From Leptolyngbya boryana PCC 6306 (GTDB lineage: Bacteria; Cyanobacteriota; Cyanobacteriia; Leptolyngbyales; Leptolyngbyaceae): a DNA stretch of 64,000 bases. Of the stretch, positions 1 to 8,861 are shown one piece after another. The translations under genes were made by a program, and so were the position numbers. The notes beneath the pieces were generated by a model. It was not told where the DNA came from and made no database searches. It saw only the letters and a program-made list of their open reading frames with translations. Each line of letters begins with the position of its first letter. Position 1 is the stretch's first letter. The DNA lies in contig NZ_KB731324.1 of NCBI RefSeq assembly GCF_000353285.1, forward strand, positions 390,577-454,576, written 5' to 3'.

Positions 1-1
1 A

Positions 2-1033
2 CTGTTTTCACTTTTTCTATTTGGTCTATTCTGCTTCGCAGTTGGGACAAATCCTTTTGAAGTATATGGAGCGATTTATCAAGCTGCATTCGGCAGTTGG
101 CTGTCCTTCCAAAATTCCCTGATCCGCGCCGCGCCGCTGATGCTCACTTCTCTCTGTACCGCCTTGCCCGCCCGCTTGGGGCTAGTGATCATCGGCAATG
201 AAGGCGCACTGGTCATCGGAGGAATTGCAGCGACGATCGTTGGACTCTCTGCGGTCAATCAAGCTCCAGCCACGATTACGCAACTGATGATGGCGCTTGC
301 AGGAATGGGTGCAGGCGGATTGTGGATTGCAATCGTTGGTGCTCTGCGCCATTACCGAGGTGTAAATGAAACCATTAGCAGCTTATTGATGAACTATATT
401 GCGATCGCGCTGTTAAATCATCTCGTCGGTGGCCCGATGCGCGATCCAAGCTCGTTAAATAAACCTTCTAGCTATGCAATTCCAGACCTTGATCGCTTAG
501 GCACAATCCCCCTGTTTCCCAGAGTGCATTACGGTTTGATCTACGGCATTATTGCCTGTGTGATTGCTTACTTCTTAATCCAGCGCACAACGTTTGGATT
601 CGCGGCTCGAACGGCGGGAGGCAACATTAAAGCTGCCCGCATTGCTGGACTTCCAGTCGGACAACTTGCGATCGCCATTTGTTTTCTCGCAGGCTCTTGT
701 GCAGGACTCGCGGGAATGGTTGAAATCGCCGCAGTGCATGGACGAGCCAATGAATCCCTGAACGCAAACTACGGTTATTCTGGCATTCTCGTTGCATTCG
801 TTGCCCGAAATAACCCGATCGCAGCCGGGCTAATTGCCATCTTATTCGGCGGCATTCTCGCCAGCGGGAGCATTTTGCAGCGACGGTTAGGAATGCCCGA
901 TGCCACCGTCTTTGTCCTTCAAGGGTTAGTGTTCCTCGTGGTTCTGTACAGCGAATCTTTGTACGGTCGATTCCGAGTGTTCAAAGAACCCGCACCGAAA
1001 GTACCCGCAGCGTCCGCAGTTTTAGGAGGTTAA
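2..1033 (+). CDS. Nucleoside-type ABC transporter permease 1 (5' truncated)
   Basis: Integral membrane permease of the BmpA/NupPQ-type importer family (BPD_transp_2 fold), which moves nucleosides or related small solutes into the cell. The frame is open from base 2, so the true start lies left of the window; the ATG at 140 is internal. About eight hydrophobic segments and the family-like stretch FGFAARTAGGNIKAARIAG (an EAA-like coupling loop facing the ATPase) are visible. The gene ends six bases before the second permease, and the AGGAGG at 1024-1029 that serves the next gene lies inside this one, so translation is probably coupled. The substrate is inferred from the family only. Confidence 0.85.
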   Translation: MFSLFLFGLFCFAVGTNPFEVYGAIYQAAFGSWLSFQNSLIRAAPLMLTSLCTALPARLGLVIIGNEGALVIGGIAATIVGLSAVNQAPATITQLMMALAGMGAGGLWIAIVGALRHYRGVNETISSLLMNYIAIALLNHLVGGPMRDPSSLNKPSSYAIPDLDRLGTIPLFPRVHYGLIYGIIACVIAYFLIQRTTFGFAARTAGGNIKAARIAGLPVGQLAIAICFLAGSCAGLAGMVEIAAVHGRANESLNANYGYSGILVAFVARNNPIAAGLIAILFGGILASGSILQRRLGMPDATVFVLQGLVFLVVLYSESLYGRFRVFKEPAPKVPAASAVLGG

Positions 1034-1039
1034 TTCAAT

Positions 1040-1987
1040 ATGGCAACAGAAGCGATCGGTTGGTGGGGAGTGCCCTTAGCCATTGTGGCGGGAACCTTGA
1101 GAGGTAGCGCGCCCTTTTTGTTTGTCAGCTTAGGAGAATGCTTGACCGAGAAAAGCGGCAAGATCAACCTCGGCTTAGAAGGAACGTTGTTGATGGGAGC
1201 GATGAGTGCTTATGGCGTTTCTTATCTTACACAAGGGATGGTTGGCAGTGCTCTTTCTCCCTGGCTCGGTGTCTTTGTCGCTGGACTTTCGGGAGTGTTT
1301 TTGGGATTCATTCATGCGTGGCTGTCTCAACAACCCAAAGTCAATGATGTCGCCGTGGGGATTGCCATGATTATTTTTGGCAGTGGCTTGGCATTCTTTT
1401 TCGGAAAGCCGTTCATTCAACCTTCTGCGCCGCAACTTCCGGCAATTGGACTCGGAGATTGGAGTTCGATCGCACAAATCCAGCAGACTTTCAAAATTAA
1501 TCCATTGTTTGTCCTGGGAATTTTAATTGCACCTGCGATGACCTGGTTTTTCAAAACAACGCGCTGGGGTTTATTTATCCGCGCTGTAGGAGACAATCCA
1601 GAAGCAGCGTTGGCAATGGGCATTTCGATCAAGAAAGTGCGGATGCTCTGCACAATGGCAGGTGGATTTTTAGCCGGAGTTGGAGGCGCGTATTTGTCGC
1701 TGTACTATCCGGGAAGTTGGTCAGAACGGATTTCGAGTGGGCAAGGACTGATGGCAGTGGCACTCGTGATTTTTGCACGATGGAATCCCGTTCAGTGTTT
1801 GTGGGCTTCGCTGTTATTTGGGGGAGCACAAGCTGTCGGCCCTGCCCTGCAAGCAGTCGGCATCGACGGGGGATATTATCTGTTTAATGCAGCACCGTAT
1901 GTGCTGACGTTAGTGATTATGATTTTGACTTGTTCCCCGAAACGAACCATCTCAGGAGCACCGGGAGCATTGGGAACTTTGAATTAG
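1040..1987 (+). CDS. Nucleoside-type ABC transporter permease 2
   Basis: Second permease (315 aa) of the same importer, similar to NupQ/YufQ-type proteins: multiple hydrophobic helices, the conserved early stretch SLGECLTEKSGKINLGLEG, and a coupling loop RAVGDNPEAALAMGISIKKVR at about residues 179-199. The start at ATG 1040 is set by AGGAGG at 1024-1029. The pair is expected to form a heterodimeric channel driven by the ATPase encoded 135 bp downstream. The usual family order (binding protein, ATPase, permease, permease) is not kept here, and the binding protein is not in the window. Confidence 0.85.
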   Translation: MATEAIGWWGVPLAIVAGTLRGSAPFLFVSLGECLTEKSGKINLGLEGTLLMGAMSAYGVSYLTQGMVGSALSPWLGVFVAGLSGVFLGFIHAWLSQQPKVNDVAVGIAMIIFGSGLAFFFGKPFIQPSAPQLPAIGLGDWSSIAQIQQTFKINPLFVLGILIAPAMTWFFKTTRWGLFIRAVGDNPEAALAMGISIKKVRMLCTMAGGFLAGVGGAYLSLYYPGSWSERISSGQGLMAVALVIFARWNPVQCLWASLLFGGAQAVGPALQAVGIDGGYYLFNAAPYVLTLVIMILTCSPKRTISGAPGALGTLN

Positions 1988-2122
1988 AAGGGTAGAGATC
2001 CGGGAAGAACCTCCAAAAATCGCCAGGCTTCCCGTCTCAGGATGACAGTCTCGCAGACTGGAAGATTGAAACAATAAGTCAGCCAACGGAACCGAAGCGC
2101 AAAGATAACCGCATTAGTAATC

Positions 2123-3670
2123 ATGACAACCGAAATTGAAACCTCTACGATCGAGACTCGAAACGCTCCGCCACTTCTCGAAATTCAGGAAATGACGAAG
2201 CGCTTCGGAACGTTTACCGCTCTAGACCATGTGGCATTGACCCTCAGACCTGGAACGTTCCACGCCCTACTCGGTGAGAACGGAGCCGGGAAAAGCACCC
2301 TGGTCAAATGTGTGATGGGATTCTATACGCCAACCAGCGGACAGGTGAAATTAGACGGGCAGGCTTGTACGATTGCATCTCCGCGCGATGCCCAAAAATA
2401 TGGAATTGGCATGGTCTATCAGCATTTCACCTCTGTTCCCGCGATGACGGTTGCAGAAAATTTAGTGATTGCGCGATCGGGAGGAAATTTAGTCATTAAT
2501 TGGAAAGAAGAGAGTGAAAAGCTCTCGGCTTTCATGCAAACTTCGCCCTTTCAATTGCCGTTAGATGCGCTAGTTGGACAATTGGCAGCCGGGGAAAAAC
2601 AAAAGCTAGAAATTCTGAAACTGCTTTATCTAAAGAGCAAAATTCTGATTCTCGATGAACCAACCTCAGTCCTGACTCCCAACGAAGCCGATGAAATTTT
2701 AGGACTGCTTCGAGAGCAAGTTACTGCAGGCTTACTCAGTGTCTTACTGATTAGCCACAAGATGCGTGAGGTCACAGGCTTTACAGACGAAATCACCGTA
2801 CTGCGACGCGGCAAATTAGCTGGAACAGGCAGCATGAAAGTTCTCACCGTACCCGACATCACAGAAATGATGATGGGCGAACGGCGCGAACCCAAGCCCG
2901 TTGAGAAAGTGACGCATGATGCTCCGATTCCGGTTCTCGAAGTTCGCGATCTGCACGCCGATAAAGATAACGGACTCGAAGCCGTTTCGGGCATTAATCT
3001 GAATGTTCGCAGTGGTGAAATTGTCGGAATTGCTGGAATTTCAGGCAATGGTCAGCGCGAATTTGTGGAAGTGCTAGCTGGACAGCGACAGCCCACAGCG
3101 GGAGAAGTGCTCGTCAATGGAGAACGCTATCAAGCCACACGAGCGCAAATGTATGAACATCGCGTCTTTGTCCTCCCTGAAGAACCGCTAAAAAATGCCT
3201 GCGTGCCGCATATGAGTGTGGCAGAAAATTTAGCCTTAAGAACCTTCGATCGTCCTCCCCAATCGAAAGGAATTCTGCTCTACTTCAAAGCGATTCGAGA
3301 CGCAGCCCAATCTCTGATTCAAAGTTTCAAAATTAAAACGCCAACGCCTGAGACACCCATTCGTGACTTATCGGGCGGAAACGTACAGCGGGCTGTTCTG
3401 GCGCGCGAACTTTCCTCGGATCACATTAAACTCTTGATCACAGCCAACCCCTGCTTTGGTCTAGACTTCGCAGCCGTCGAAGATATTCATGGGCAAATTC
3501 TGCAAGCCCGCAATCGCGGCGTTGCGGTGCTGCTCGTCAGTGAAGACTTAGATGAATTGCTGAAATTGTCCGATCGCATTCTTGTGATTAGCGGCGGTAA
3601 GTTTTTATACGAAAGTTCAATTGACAATGCTGACTTTAATGAGATCGGACGCAGTATGACTGGGCACTAA
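2123..3670 (+). CDS. Double-domain ABC ATPase of a nucleoside/BMP-type importer
   Basis: 515-aa protein with two nucleotide-binding domains, the form typical of carbohydrate- and nucleoside-uptake ATPases (CUT2/NupO-like). Domain 1 has Walker A GENGAGKST and Walker B ILILDEPT. Its signature region reads AAGEKQ rather than LSGGQ. Domain 2 has the family-typical degenerate P-loop GISGNGQRE, a good signature LSGGNVQRA, and ITANPCFGLDF in place of the usual ANPTRGLD. It energises the two upstream permeases. A short TPR gene follows 68 bp later without an obvious terminator. Confidence 0.88.
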   Translation: MTTEIETSTIETRNAPPLLEIQEMTKRFGTFTALDHVALTLRPGTFHALLGENGAGKSTLVKCVMGFYTPTSGQVKLDGQACTIASPRDAQKYGIGMVYQHFTSVPAMTVAENLVIARSGGNLVINWKEESEKLSAFMQTSPFQLPLDALVGQLAAGEKQKLEILKLLYLKSKILILDEPTSVLTPNEADEILGLLREQVTAGLLSVLLISHKMREVTGFTDEITVLRRGKLAGTGSMKVLTVPDITEMMMGERREPKPVEKVTHDAPIPVLEVRDLHADKDNGLEAVSGINLNVRSGEIVGIAGISGNGQREFVEVLAGQRQPTAGEVLVNGERYQATRAQMYEHRVFVLPEEPLKNACVPHMSVAENLALRTFDRPPQSKGILLYFKAIRDAAQSLIQSFKIKTPTPETPIRDLSGGNVQRAVLARELSSDHIKLLITANPCFGLDFAAVEDIHGQILQARNRGVAVLLVSEDLDELLKLSDRILVISGGKFLYESSIDNADFNEIGRSMTGH

Positions 3671-3738
3671 TAAGGAAGTCACCGACAAGTTCTGTAAAAA
3701 ATTACGAATTTGTCGCCTTTCCTTACTGAAATCCCGCT

Positions 3739-4632
3739 ATGAAGACACCCCAAGGTGCTCAGATTTGTCTGTTTACATGTTTAAGCCTGATGATCTCACT
3801 CGGCGGTTGGCAGCCGTTATCTTTCGCTCAAGTGTCGCCGACGGCTCCGAAATTAATGGAGCCGAGCGAAAGCGATCGCGCCTTTGAACGCGGATTGCAG
3901 CAGTTGCGAAGTCGCAATTATGAAAATGCGATCGCGAGCTTTGACCAAGCGATCCGACTCGATCCAAAATTCAAGGAAGCCTATAGCGGCAGAGGATTTG
4001 CCCAACTGCAAAGTGGACAACTTGCACAAGCCATGGAGAGCTATAACCGCATTTTGCAAATTGATCCAACAGCCGCGATCGCGTACTCTGGTTTAGCACT
4101 CGTGCGCGCGAAATTAGGCGACGATCGCCAAGCCAAACTCGATACTGAAAAAAGTGCTGCACTTTTGGCTCGTCAGACTTCCAGGCATTTATATCAGAGC
4201 GAGTTGAGCCTACTCGAACTGCGTGTTGCCACCGCAGGACAACCTCCCAACTCCCAACTCTGGACATTGATCGAGCAAGGCTATCAGCAGATTGATGCAC
4301 GCAATTTTCGGGCGGCGATTAATTTGTTCAATCAAGCTGTCAAGTTGCTCCCCTCTGGGTCGGCGCGTCCGTATATCGATCGCGGGGTTGCTTATTTCTG
4401 GATGCAGGATTATCGAGCCGCGATCGAGGATTTCTCAACTGCAATTCGGTTCAATCCCTTTTATGTCAAAGCTTACGAGTACCGCGCTCGGGCTTATGAA
4501 CAAATTGGACAAAACCAAGCAGCAAGAGCAGATACCCAGAAAGCGATCAGGCTAGCCCGCCAATTTGGCAGCCAGCCTTTTATCCAAGAGCTAACTCAAG
4601 GGAATTCACCCACTAAACTCACGGCGAATTGA
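3739..4632 (+). CDS. Exported TPR-repeat protein
   Basis: 297 aa. A hydrophobic N-terminus ending near SFAQ (about residue 31) looks like a signal peptide. At least five tetratricopeptide repeats follow in two blocks (about 48-150 and 185-285), with the consensus pattern A-x-x-x-Y-x-x-A-I-x-x-F-x-x-A-I-x-x-x-P. TPR domains bind other proteins; here the likely location is the periplasm or thylakoid lumen. No catalytic domain is visible, so the partner is unknown. It follows the ABC importer on the same strand, but a functional link is not shown. Confidence 0.8.
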   Translation: MKTPQGAQICLFTCLSLMISLGGWQPLSFAQVSPTAPKLMEPSESDRAFERGLQQLRSRNYENAIASFDQAIRLDPKFKEAYSGRGFAQLQSGQLAQAMESYNRILQIDPTAAIAYSGLALVRAKLGDDRQAKLDTEKSAALLARQTSRHLYQSELSLLELRVATAGQPPNSQLWTLIEQGYQQIDARNFRAAINLFNQAVKLLPSGSARPYIDRGVAYFWMQDYRAAIEDFSTAIRFNPFYVKAYEYRARAYEQIGQNQAARADTQKAIRLARQFGSQPFIQELTQGNSPTKLTAN

Positions 4633-4674
4633 TCGCAGTCCTAATGGGTTGAGGGAGGGGGGAGCTATTTTCCT

Positions 4675-4705
4675 CATTCCCCCAACTTGCAAGCTCTGAC
4701 ATATC
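4675..4705 (+). repeat. Intergenic 31-bp repeat, copy 1
   Basis: This 31-bp stretch is 28/31 identical to 53601-53631 (same strand). Both copies start with CATTCCCCCAACTTGCA and follow a G-rich run able to pair with the C run (G-rich part here at about 4652-4664). It lies in the 271-bp gap between the TPR gene and the next ORF. Probably a dispersed G-run/C-run hairpin family; function unknown. Confidence 0.55.
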
Positions 4706-4903
4706 AAAAGCTTGCTCCAACGAGACTCTATTACACTGACATTCTCTAAAGATCAGACTTTCTAAAGATTTTGTTCACACTGACTCGGTAAGCGACACGA
4801 TACCCTAGAGGAGTAGATCATTCGTCTCAAAATCCCACTCCTTAACCCGCCCTGGGATTGAGACTAATTCTTCTCAAACCTCGCAAAGTTAAAGGTATCT
4901 TTT

Positions 4904-5338
4904 GTGACTCATTTTATGGCATCTGAGCAGCAAGTTAGACAGTATCTCGCCTACTGGTTACAGTTAGGAAAGCGGCTCATGACACATAATGGACAGCAAG
5001 CCGTCAAGCCGACTTCTGTGATTGCAGGCGATCGTTATAGCGATGAGTTTGAGGCTTGCTGGAAGTTAGTGACTTCTCCTGAAGCCGGAGACTGCTATAT
5101 CGAAGGCACAACTCAGACGATTACAGATTTACTTTCACCCATTTGGGAAATTAATCCTTGTGCGCGGTGTGCAATGCCCGTTCCCACTCGATCTCTGGGG
5201 ATGCCACCTACCGAATGTCCTTGTTTTGACTTGCCTAATTGGCCTGACAGTCACCTTCCACAACCGCGATCGCCGATCAATACCTCTAATTCTTTGCAAA
5301 AGATTCGCGATCGTCTGTCTCGCCCAAGTAACCCATAA
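4904..5338 (+). CDS. Conserved-looking hypothetical protein with Cys cluster
   Basis: 144 aa, function unknown. The start is ambiguous: GTG 4904 has AAAGG at 4891-4895 with good spacing, while the in-frame ATG 4916 has no close ribosome site. The N-terminal half is soluble and helical. The middle carries a Cys/Pro-rich stretch (C-x-x-C in PCARCAMPVP, then ECPCFDLP) that could bind a metal or be redox active. The C-terminus is polar. The style is typical of short cyanobacterial hypothetical proteins. Confidence 0.6.
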   Translation: MTHFMASEQQVRQYLAYWLQLGKRLMTHNGQQAVKPTSVIAGDRYSDEFEACWKLVTSPEAGDCYIEGTTQTITDLLSPIWEINPCARCAMPVPTRSLGMPPTECPCFDLPNWPDSHLPQPRSPINTSNSLQKIRDRLSRPSNP

Positions 5339-5364
5339 TAGAAAAGTTGAGTTTGGGAGTTGTA

Positions 5365-5727
5365 ATGCGATCAATTCTTTTCATAAGCGCTGCATTGCTG
5401 ATTGCGACTCCCGCTCAAGCCGAAACCTTCGAGCTGCAAAATCCAGCTTGGAAGCCTGTTCCGAACACTGAAGTAAATGGGACTTCCTACATTGAGACAA
5501 ATAGCATTATTAAGTCTGACGACAAAATCATTTACGATCTGGTGAATGCGGAAGCAGCCTATTCGAGAGTGGAAATGAATTGCGAAGCGCAGCAGTTTAG
5601 AACGATTCGGATGGGCTATTTTGCCACGCGATCGAGAATCAATTATACAACGGTCAATGATCCGTGGATGAAGCCTGAGACGAATTACCATAAAGCTCTC
5701 GCCGCCTTTATTTGCAGTCTGCAATAA
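5365..5727 (+). CDS. Small secreted protein, possibly surface-adhesin-E-like
   Basis: 120 aa starting at ATG 5365, which has GGGAG at 5355-5359; the longer TTG-start form is less likely. Residues 1-20 (MRSILFISAALLIATPAQA) are a clean signal peptide ending in AQA. The mature part has two cysteines (in MNCEAQ and FICSLQ) and resembles the short Adhesin_E-type secreted domain, a weak call from pattern only. It lies 4 bp ahead of the alkyltransferase-like gene on the same strand. Confidence 0.65.
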   Translation: MRSILFISAALLIATPAQAETFELQNPAWKPVPNTEVNGTSYIETNSIIKSDDKIIYDLVNAEAAYSRVEMNCEAQQFRTIRMGYFATRSRINYTTVNDPWMKPETNYHKALAAFICSLQ

Positions 5728-5731
5728 GAGA

Positions 5732-6058
5732 ATGTCGAAGTATCAGAAAATCTACTCTGTCGTTCGCCAAATTCCTTATGGGCAAGTCGCAACGTATGGA
5801 CAAGTTGCAGAGCTTGCAGGACTGCCGAGACAAGCGCGTTTAGTCGGATATGCCCTATTTCGCGCCACAGATGACACGTTAGCTGTGCCTTGGCATCGAG
5901 TCGTGAATGCTAAAGGAGAAATCTCGATGTCGCCGCGTCGAGAAGGGATGGATCATATTCAGCGATCGCGTTTAGAAGCCGAAGGCATTGTCTTCAAAGC
6001 GAATCAACTGAGTTTGAATCGCTATCGCTGGCAACCGGATCTCACGCAGTTTGATTGA
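5732..6058 (+). CDS. Alkyltransferase-like protein (ATL)
   Basis: 108-aa DNA-binding domain of the O6-alkylguanine-DNA alkyltransferase family. The helix-turn-helix region (IPYGQVATYGQVAELAG) and Arg-finger area are present. The catalytic PCHRV motif reads PWHRV, with Trp54 in place of the acceptor cysteine. This substitution defines ATL proteins, which bind O6-alkylguanine lesions and hand them to nucleotide excision repair instead of removing the alkyl group. Length fits the ATL class. It overlaps the convergent gene on the other strand by 17 bp. Confidence 0.9.
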   Translation: MSKYQKIYSVVRQIPYGQVATYGQVAELAGLPRQARLVGYALFRATDDTLAVPWHRVVNAKGEISMSPRREGMDHIQRSRLEAEGIVFKANQLSLNRYRWQPDLTQFD

Positions 6059-6467
6059 AGACTTCTAAAACTCGCTGACAAAATTCTTTCAATCGCATCA
6101 CCGATTCGGGTGCGGGTTGACCTTCTCCTTCAGCAATCCAATCCTGAACGGTGGACATCTGCCACTGTTTACCTTGGTGATCAAATCCAGCGGTCTCAAC
6201 GCCAATCGCTCGTCTGATGTGAGTTTCATCATCTGAGTGAAAGCGAATCTGAATTAGGACACTGCGGCACTGAAACAAGCGACTGCGCCCTGGAAAATGA
6301 AATCCGATATCGATCGAGTCTGGATCAACTTGTTCACGGGTGTCTGGGTCATTTGCCCAAGGTTTGAGATCGACTCGTGCATCTGGGAAGTCAGTTTTAA
6401 TTAAATTTGTAATCGTTGCAATCTTGCTTGCGGTTTCTAAACTAGTCGCTTGTTCTGCTGCATTCAC
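6042..6467 (-). CDS. Hypothetical protein
   Basis: 141 aa on the minus strand, ending inside the last 17 bp of the ATL gene. No recognised domain, signal peptide or membrane helix. It has a mixed alpha/beta look, with a central basic/aromatic stretch (HFPGRSRLFQCRSVLIQIRF) and acidic ends. Codon use looks like its neighbours. Similar short proteins are common in cyanobacteria; function unknown. Confidence 0.6.
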   Translation of the reverse strand: MNAAEQATSLETASKIATITNLIKTDFPDARVDLKPWANDPDTREQVDPDSIDIGFHFPGRSRLFQCRSVLIQIRFHSDDETHIRRAIGVETAGFDHQGKQWQMSTVQDWIAEGEGQPAPESVMRLKEFCQRVLEVFNQTA

Positions 6468-6589
6468 GATCGTGCGGCTCCCAATCAGCGTGAGATAAAA
6501 AACTAGATTTTTATCTCTTCATCATACGCAACATCTCAACTCGGAAGCAGTGCGACTTGATACCAAGATTTGTATGTCTCTAAAAATTC

Positions 6590-6619
6590 TTGACATATTC
6601 TTGGGGTTTAGTGTTAATA
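6590..6619 (+). promoter_or_regulatory. Sigma-70-type promoter of tRNA-Gln
   Basis: TTGACA at 6590-6595 and TTAATA at 6614-6619 with an 18-bp spacer. The -10 ends 17 bases before the mature tRNA 5' end. This is the clearest -35/-10 pair in the window. Confidence 0.7.
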
Positions 6620-6636
6620 TACGTAAGGCAGCGCGT

Positions 6637-6709
6637 TGGGGCGTAGCCAAGCGGTAAGGCACCGGGTTTTGGTCCCGGCATTTCCTAGGTTCGAATCCTA
6701 GCGCCCCAG
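6637..6709 (+). tRNA. tRNA-Gln (UUG)
   Basis: 73-nt cloverleaf. Acceptor stem TGGGGCG/CGCCCCA, anticodon stem CCGGG/CCCGG around the loop TTTTGGT (anticodon TTG, reads CAA), T-arm CCTAG-GTTCGAA-TCCTAG-like, discriminator G. The CCA end is not encoded. In cyanobacteria this tRNA is charged through Glu-tRNA amidation. Confidence 0.96.
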
Positions 6710-6714
6710 TATCT

Positions 6715-6761
6715 AAACAGTAAAAGGAGCGAGATTTAATCTCGCTCCTTTTACTGTTTTT
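6715..6761 (+). terminator. Perfect long-hairpin terminator after tRNA-Gln
   Basis: A 45-base perfect palindrome (22-bp arms centred on 6737) followed by five T, six bases after the tRNA. The core arm is GGAGCGAGATT. It acts as a rho-independent terminator for the tRNA and separates it from the convergent COP23 gene. Confidence 0.85.
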
Positions 6762-6835
6762 GAGCAAAAAGAGGAGAAGGAAAAAAGTTTTTCCCAGATT
6801 AGGGATTGACTCCCTATCTCCTCATCTCCCTACCC

Positions 6836-7633
6836 TTAGCGGCGTTGAAAAATCCGAGGAGTCGATTGAACTGCCGGACGATTTGTCCGAGTCTGCACCC
6901 CACCGACTAATTTTTCCCCAGTTCCTCGATCTGAACGAGATAGGAAGGGCTTGAGATTAATTGGACCATTCGTCACCGCAGTCGATCGACGACCTCGAAC
7001 TCCAAGCAGATTCCCCAACTGGTCAAGCACATCAGAACGACCACTGCCATAAGTTAGAACGCCTTGGGTTTGCTGACCACTATCCGCTACTGAGAGATTT
7101 TGGAAAACACGATCGCGGGTCGCTAACGGATCTTGTCCATTGGGAACCGTCAACACAATTCGGCAGCTTGGCACCCGATCCGTCGTGACACAAATCGTGT
7201 TGTAGCCATTCTCAACGCCAGTCGTCATTTCTCGCAGACCATCAGGGCGATATGATTCAAGACGACGCGCGATTTCATTACACCGACGTAGAGCATCCCA
7301 GCCCCCACCCATATTGCTGGGAACTGCCCACGGATAAGCCTGATTCGGCTGATTTTCCGGGAAATACATCACCGTATTTTGTCCATTGTTCACCCGGCAC
7401 GCAAACCGAGTGCCCGCAGCCGTGGGAGAAGGAATCGTAGTTGAACCGTCCGGATTGGGAACCGGAATCGTGGTTGAACCGCCCCGATCGGGTTCAGTGG
7501 GAATGATGACATCGCCTGGAGCCGTTTGTGCTACAGCTGCACTACTTGCGATCATCATCGCACTCAACGAAAGTAACGTTCCTCGAACTACTTTATTTTT
7601 ATTTTTTGCCCAGCTTACAGGTCGTAGCGACAT
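6836..7633 (-). CDS. COP23-domain secreted protein
   Basis: 265 aa from ATG 7633 (a TTG nine bases upstream is an alternative). Signal peptide ends near AAVAQ. A short Pro/Thr-rich linker with two copies of TTIP-P-P is followed by a domain with FACRVNNGQNTVMYFP, WDALRRCNEIARRLE, TICVTTDRVPSCRIVLTVP and LATRDRVFQNL. This matches the COP23 (circadian oscillating protein) domain with its paired cysteines. Family members are membrane-associated or exported; the molecular function is not known. The C-terminal tail is basic and low in complexity. Confidence 0.8.
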   Translation of the reverse strand: MSLRPVSWAKNKNKVVRGTLLSLSAMMIASSAAVAQTAPGDVIIPTEPDRGGSTTIPVPNPDGSTTIPSPTAAGTRFACRVNNGQNTVMYFPENQPNQAYPWAVPSNMGGGWDALRRCNEIARRLESYRPDGLREMTTGVENGYNTICVTTDRVPSCRIVLTVPNGQDPLATRDRVFQNLSVADSGQQTQGVLTYGSGRSDVLDQLGNLLGVRGRRSTAVTNGPINLKPFLSRSDRGTGEKLVGGVQTRTNRPAVQSTPRIFQRR

Positions 7634-7859
7634 GGGAATCAACCTCGATCGTTGTGAATTAATTTAGAAAGATTTGAACTCTGAACGGCGTTCTAACTGG
7701 ATTGACCTAAATTGATCTTCTGAAGTTCCCAACTGCAAAAGAATCTACCTTTAGAGAGAAGCGAACGGGTCGATTGCAAAATCTTAGAAAGCCGTTACTT
7801 AACTTAAAGACATGCCTTGACGTATACTTTTCTGAGTATTCGCAAGGAGAGACGGTGTG

Positions 7860-8795
7860 ATGTCGGAGGCGGCAACGAAGCCCCTGACGATTCCAAGGGA
7901 GTTACTGGGAGCGCCTGGTGATTTTAATCCAACGTTGTTGATCTTTTTGCTGTCGGTCGCGATCGCAATTATCTCGACGTTAGGATATTGGTTTTGGGGA
8001 TGGGTGGATTGGATTAGTTTCTGCCTTAATGTCTTGGCATTACATATGGTTGGAACAGTCATCCACGATGCCTGTCATGGTGTGGCTCATCGCAATAAAG
8101 TGATGAATGCAATTTTGGGTCACGGGAGCGCATTCCTCCTCTGTTTCTCTTACCCCGTCTTTACGAGGGTTCATATTCAGCACCATGCTCATGTGAATGA
8201 TCCAGAAAACGATCCAGATCATGTTGTATCTACATTCGGACCCTTGTGGATCATCAATGCACGGTTTATGTATCACGAGTTCTTCTTCTTCCAGCGCAAA
8301 TTATGGAAGAAAAATGAACTCTTTGAGTGGTTTTTGGCACGGCTATCTTTGGCGCTCGTAATCTACGCTGCGTGCCAGTTTCATTTTCTGGGATATGTGT
8401 TCAATTTTTGGTTTGTGCCTTTAGCGATCGTGGGGTTAGTCTTGGGATTATTCTTTGACTATTTGCCTCATCGTCCATTTAAGGAACGAGATCGTTGGTT
8501 GAATGCGAGAGTCTATCCGAGTAGGATTTTGAACTGGCTGATTATGGGTCAGAACTATCACTTGGTGCATCATCTATGGCCTGCTGTCCCTTGGTATAAG
8601 TATGAAGCTGCTTATTATGCAGCGAAGCCAATTTTGGATGAGAAGGGATCACCCCAATCGATCGGGCTTTTGAAAGAAGATTTCTTAGGATTTGTCTATG
8701 ACATCTTTCTAGGCATTCGGATTCATCGCAAGCCAAAACGCGAAGAAACTCCGATTTCTGAAGAACCCAAAGTTTCTCTCTCATCCAAGCTATAA
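7860..8795 (+). CDS. crtR: Beta-carotene hydroxylase CrtR
   Basis: 311-aa integral membrane di-iron hydroxylase of the fatty-acid-desaturase superfamily. It makes zeaxanthin from beta-carotene and also hydroxylates the rings of myxoxanthophyll-type carotenoids. The His boxes are HDACH, HIQHH and HLVHH, with NDPENDPDHV and FFDYLPHRPF as in cyanobacterial CrtR. GTG 7857 (7 nt after AAGGAG 7844-7849) or ATG 7860 could start translation; ATG is used here. It is divergent from the COP23 gene and ends at a hairpin terminator. The other carotenoid genes of the window, crtP-crtB, lie 25 kb away. Confidence 0.92.
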   Translation: MSEAATKPLTIPRELLGAPGDFNPTLLIFLLSVAIAIISTLGYWFWGWVDWISFCLNVLALHMVGTVIHDACHGVAHRNKVMNAILGHGSAFLLCFSYPVFTRVHIQHHAHVNDPENDPDHVVSTFGPLWIINARFMYHEFFFFQRKLWKKNELFEWFLARLSLALVIYAACQFHFLGYVFNFWFVPLAIVGLVLGLFFDYLPHRPFKERDRWLNARVYPSRILNWLIMGQNYHLVHHLWPAVPWYKYEAAYYAAKPILDEKGSPQSIGLLKEDFLGFVYDIFLGIRIHRKPKREETPISEEPKVSLSSKL

Positions 8796-8861
8796 GCCAT
8801 CGTCGATCCGGATCAACTTGGGGATGACTGGGTACATAGAGTAGGCACAGAGAGCTAACAG

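Noticed and set aside
6760-6954. 64-codon ORF after the tRNA terminator
   Set aside because: It starts inside the terminator T run and overlaps the COP23 gene antisense; no coding signs.
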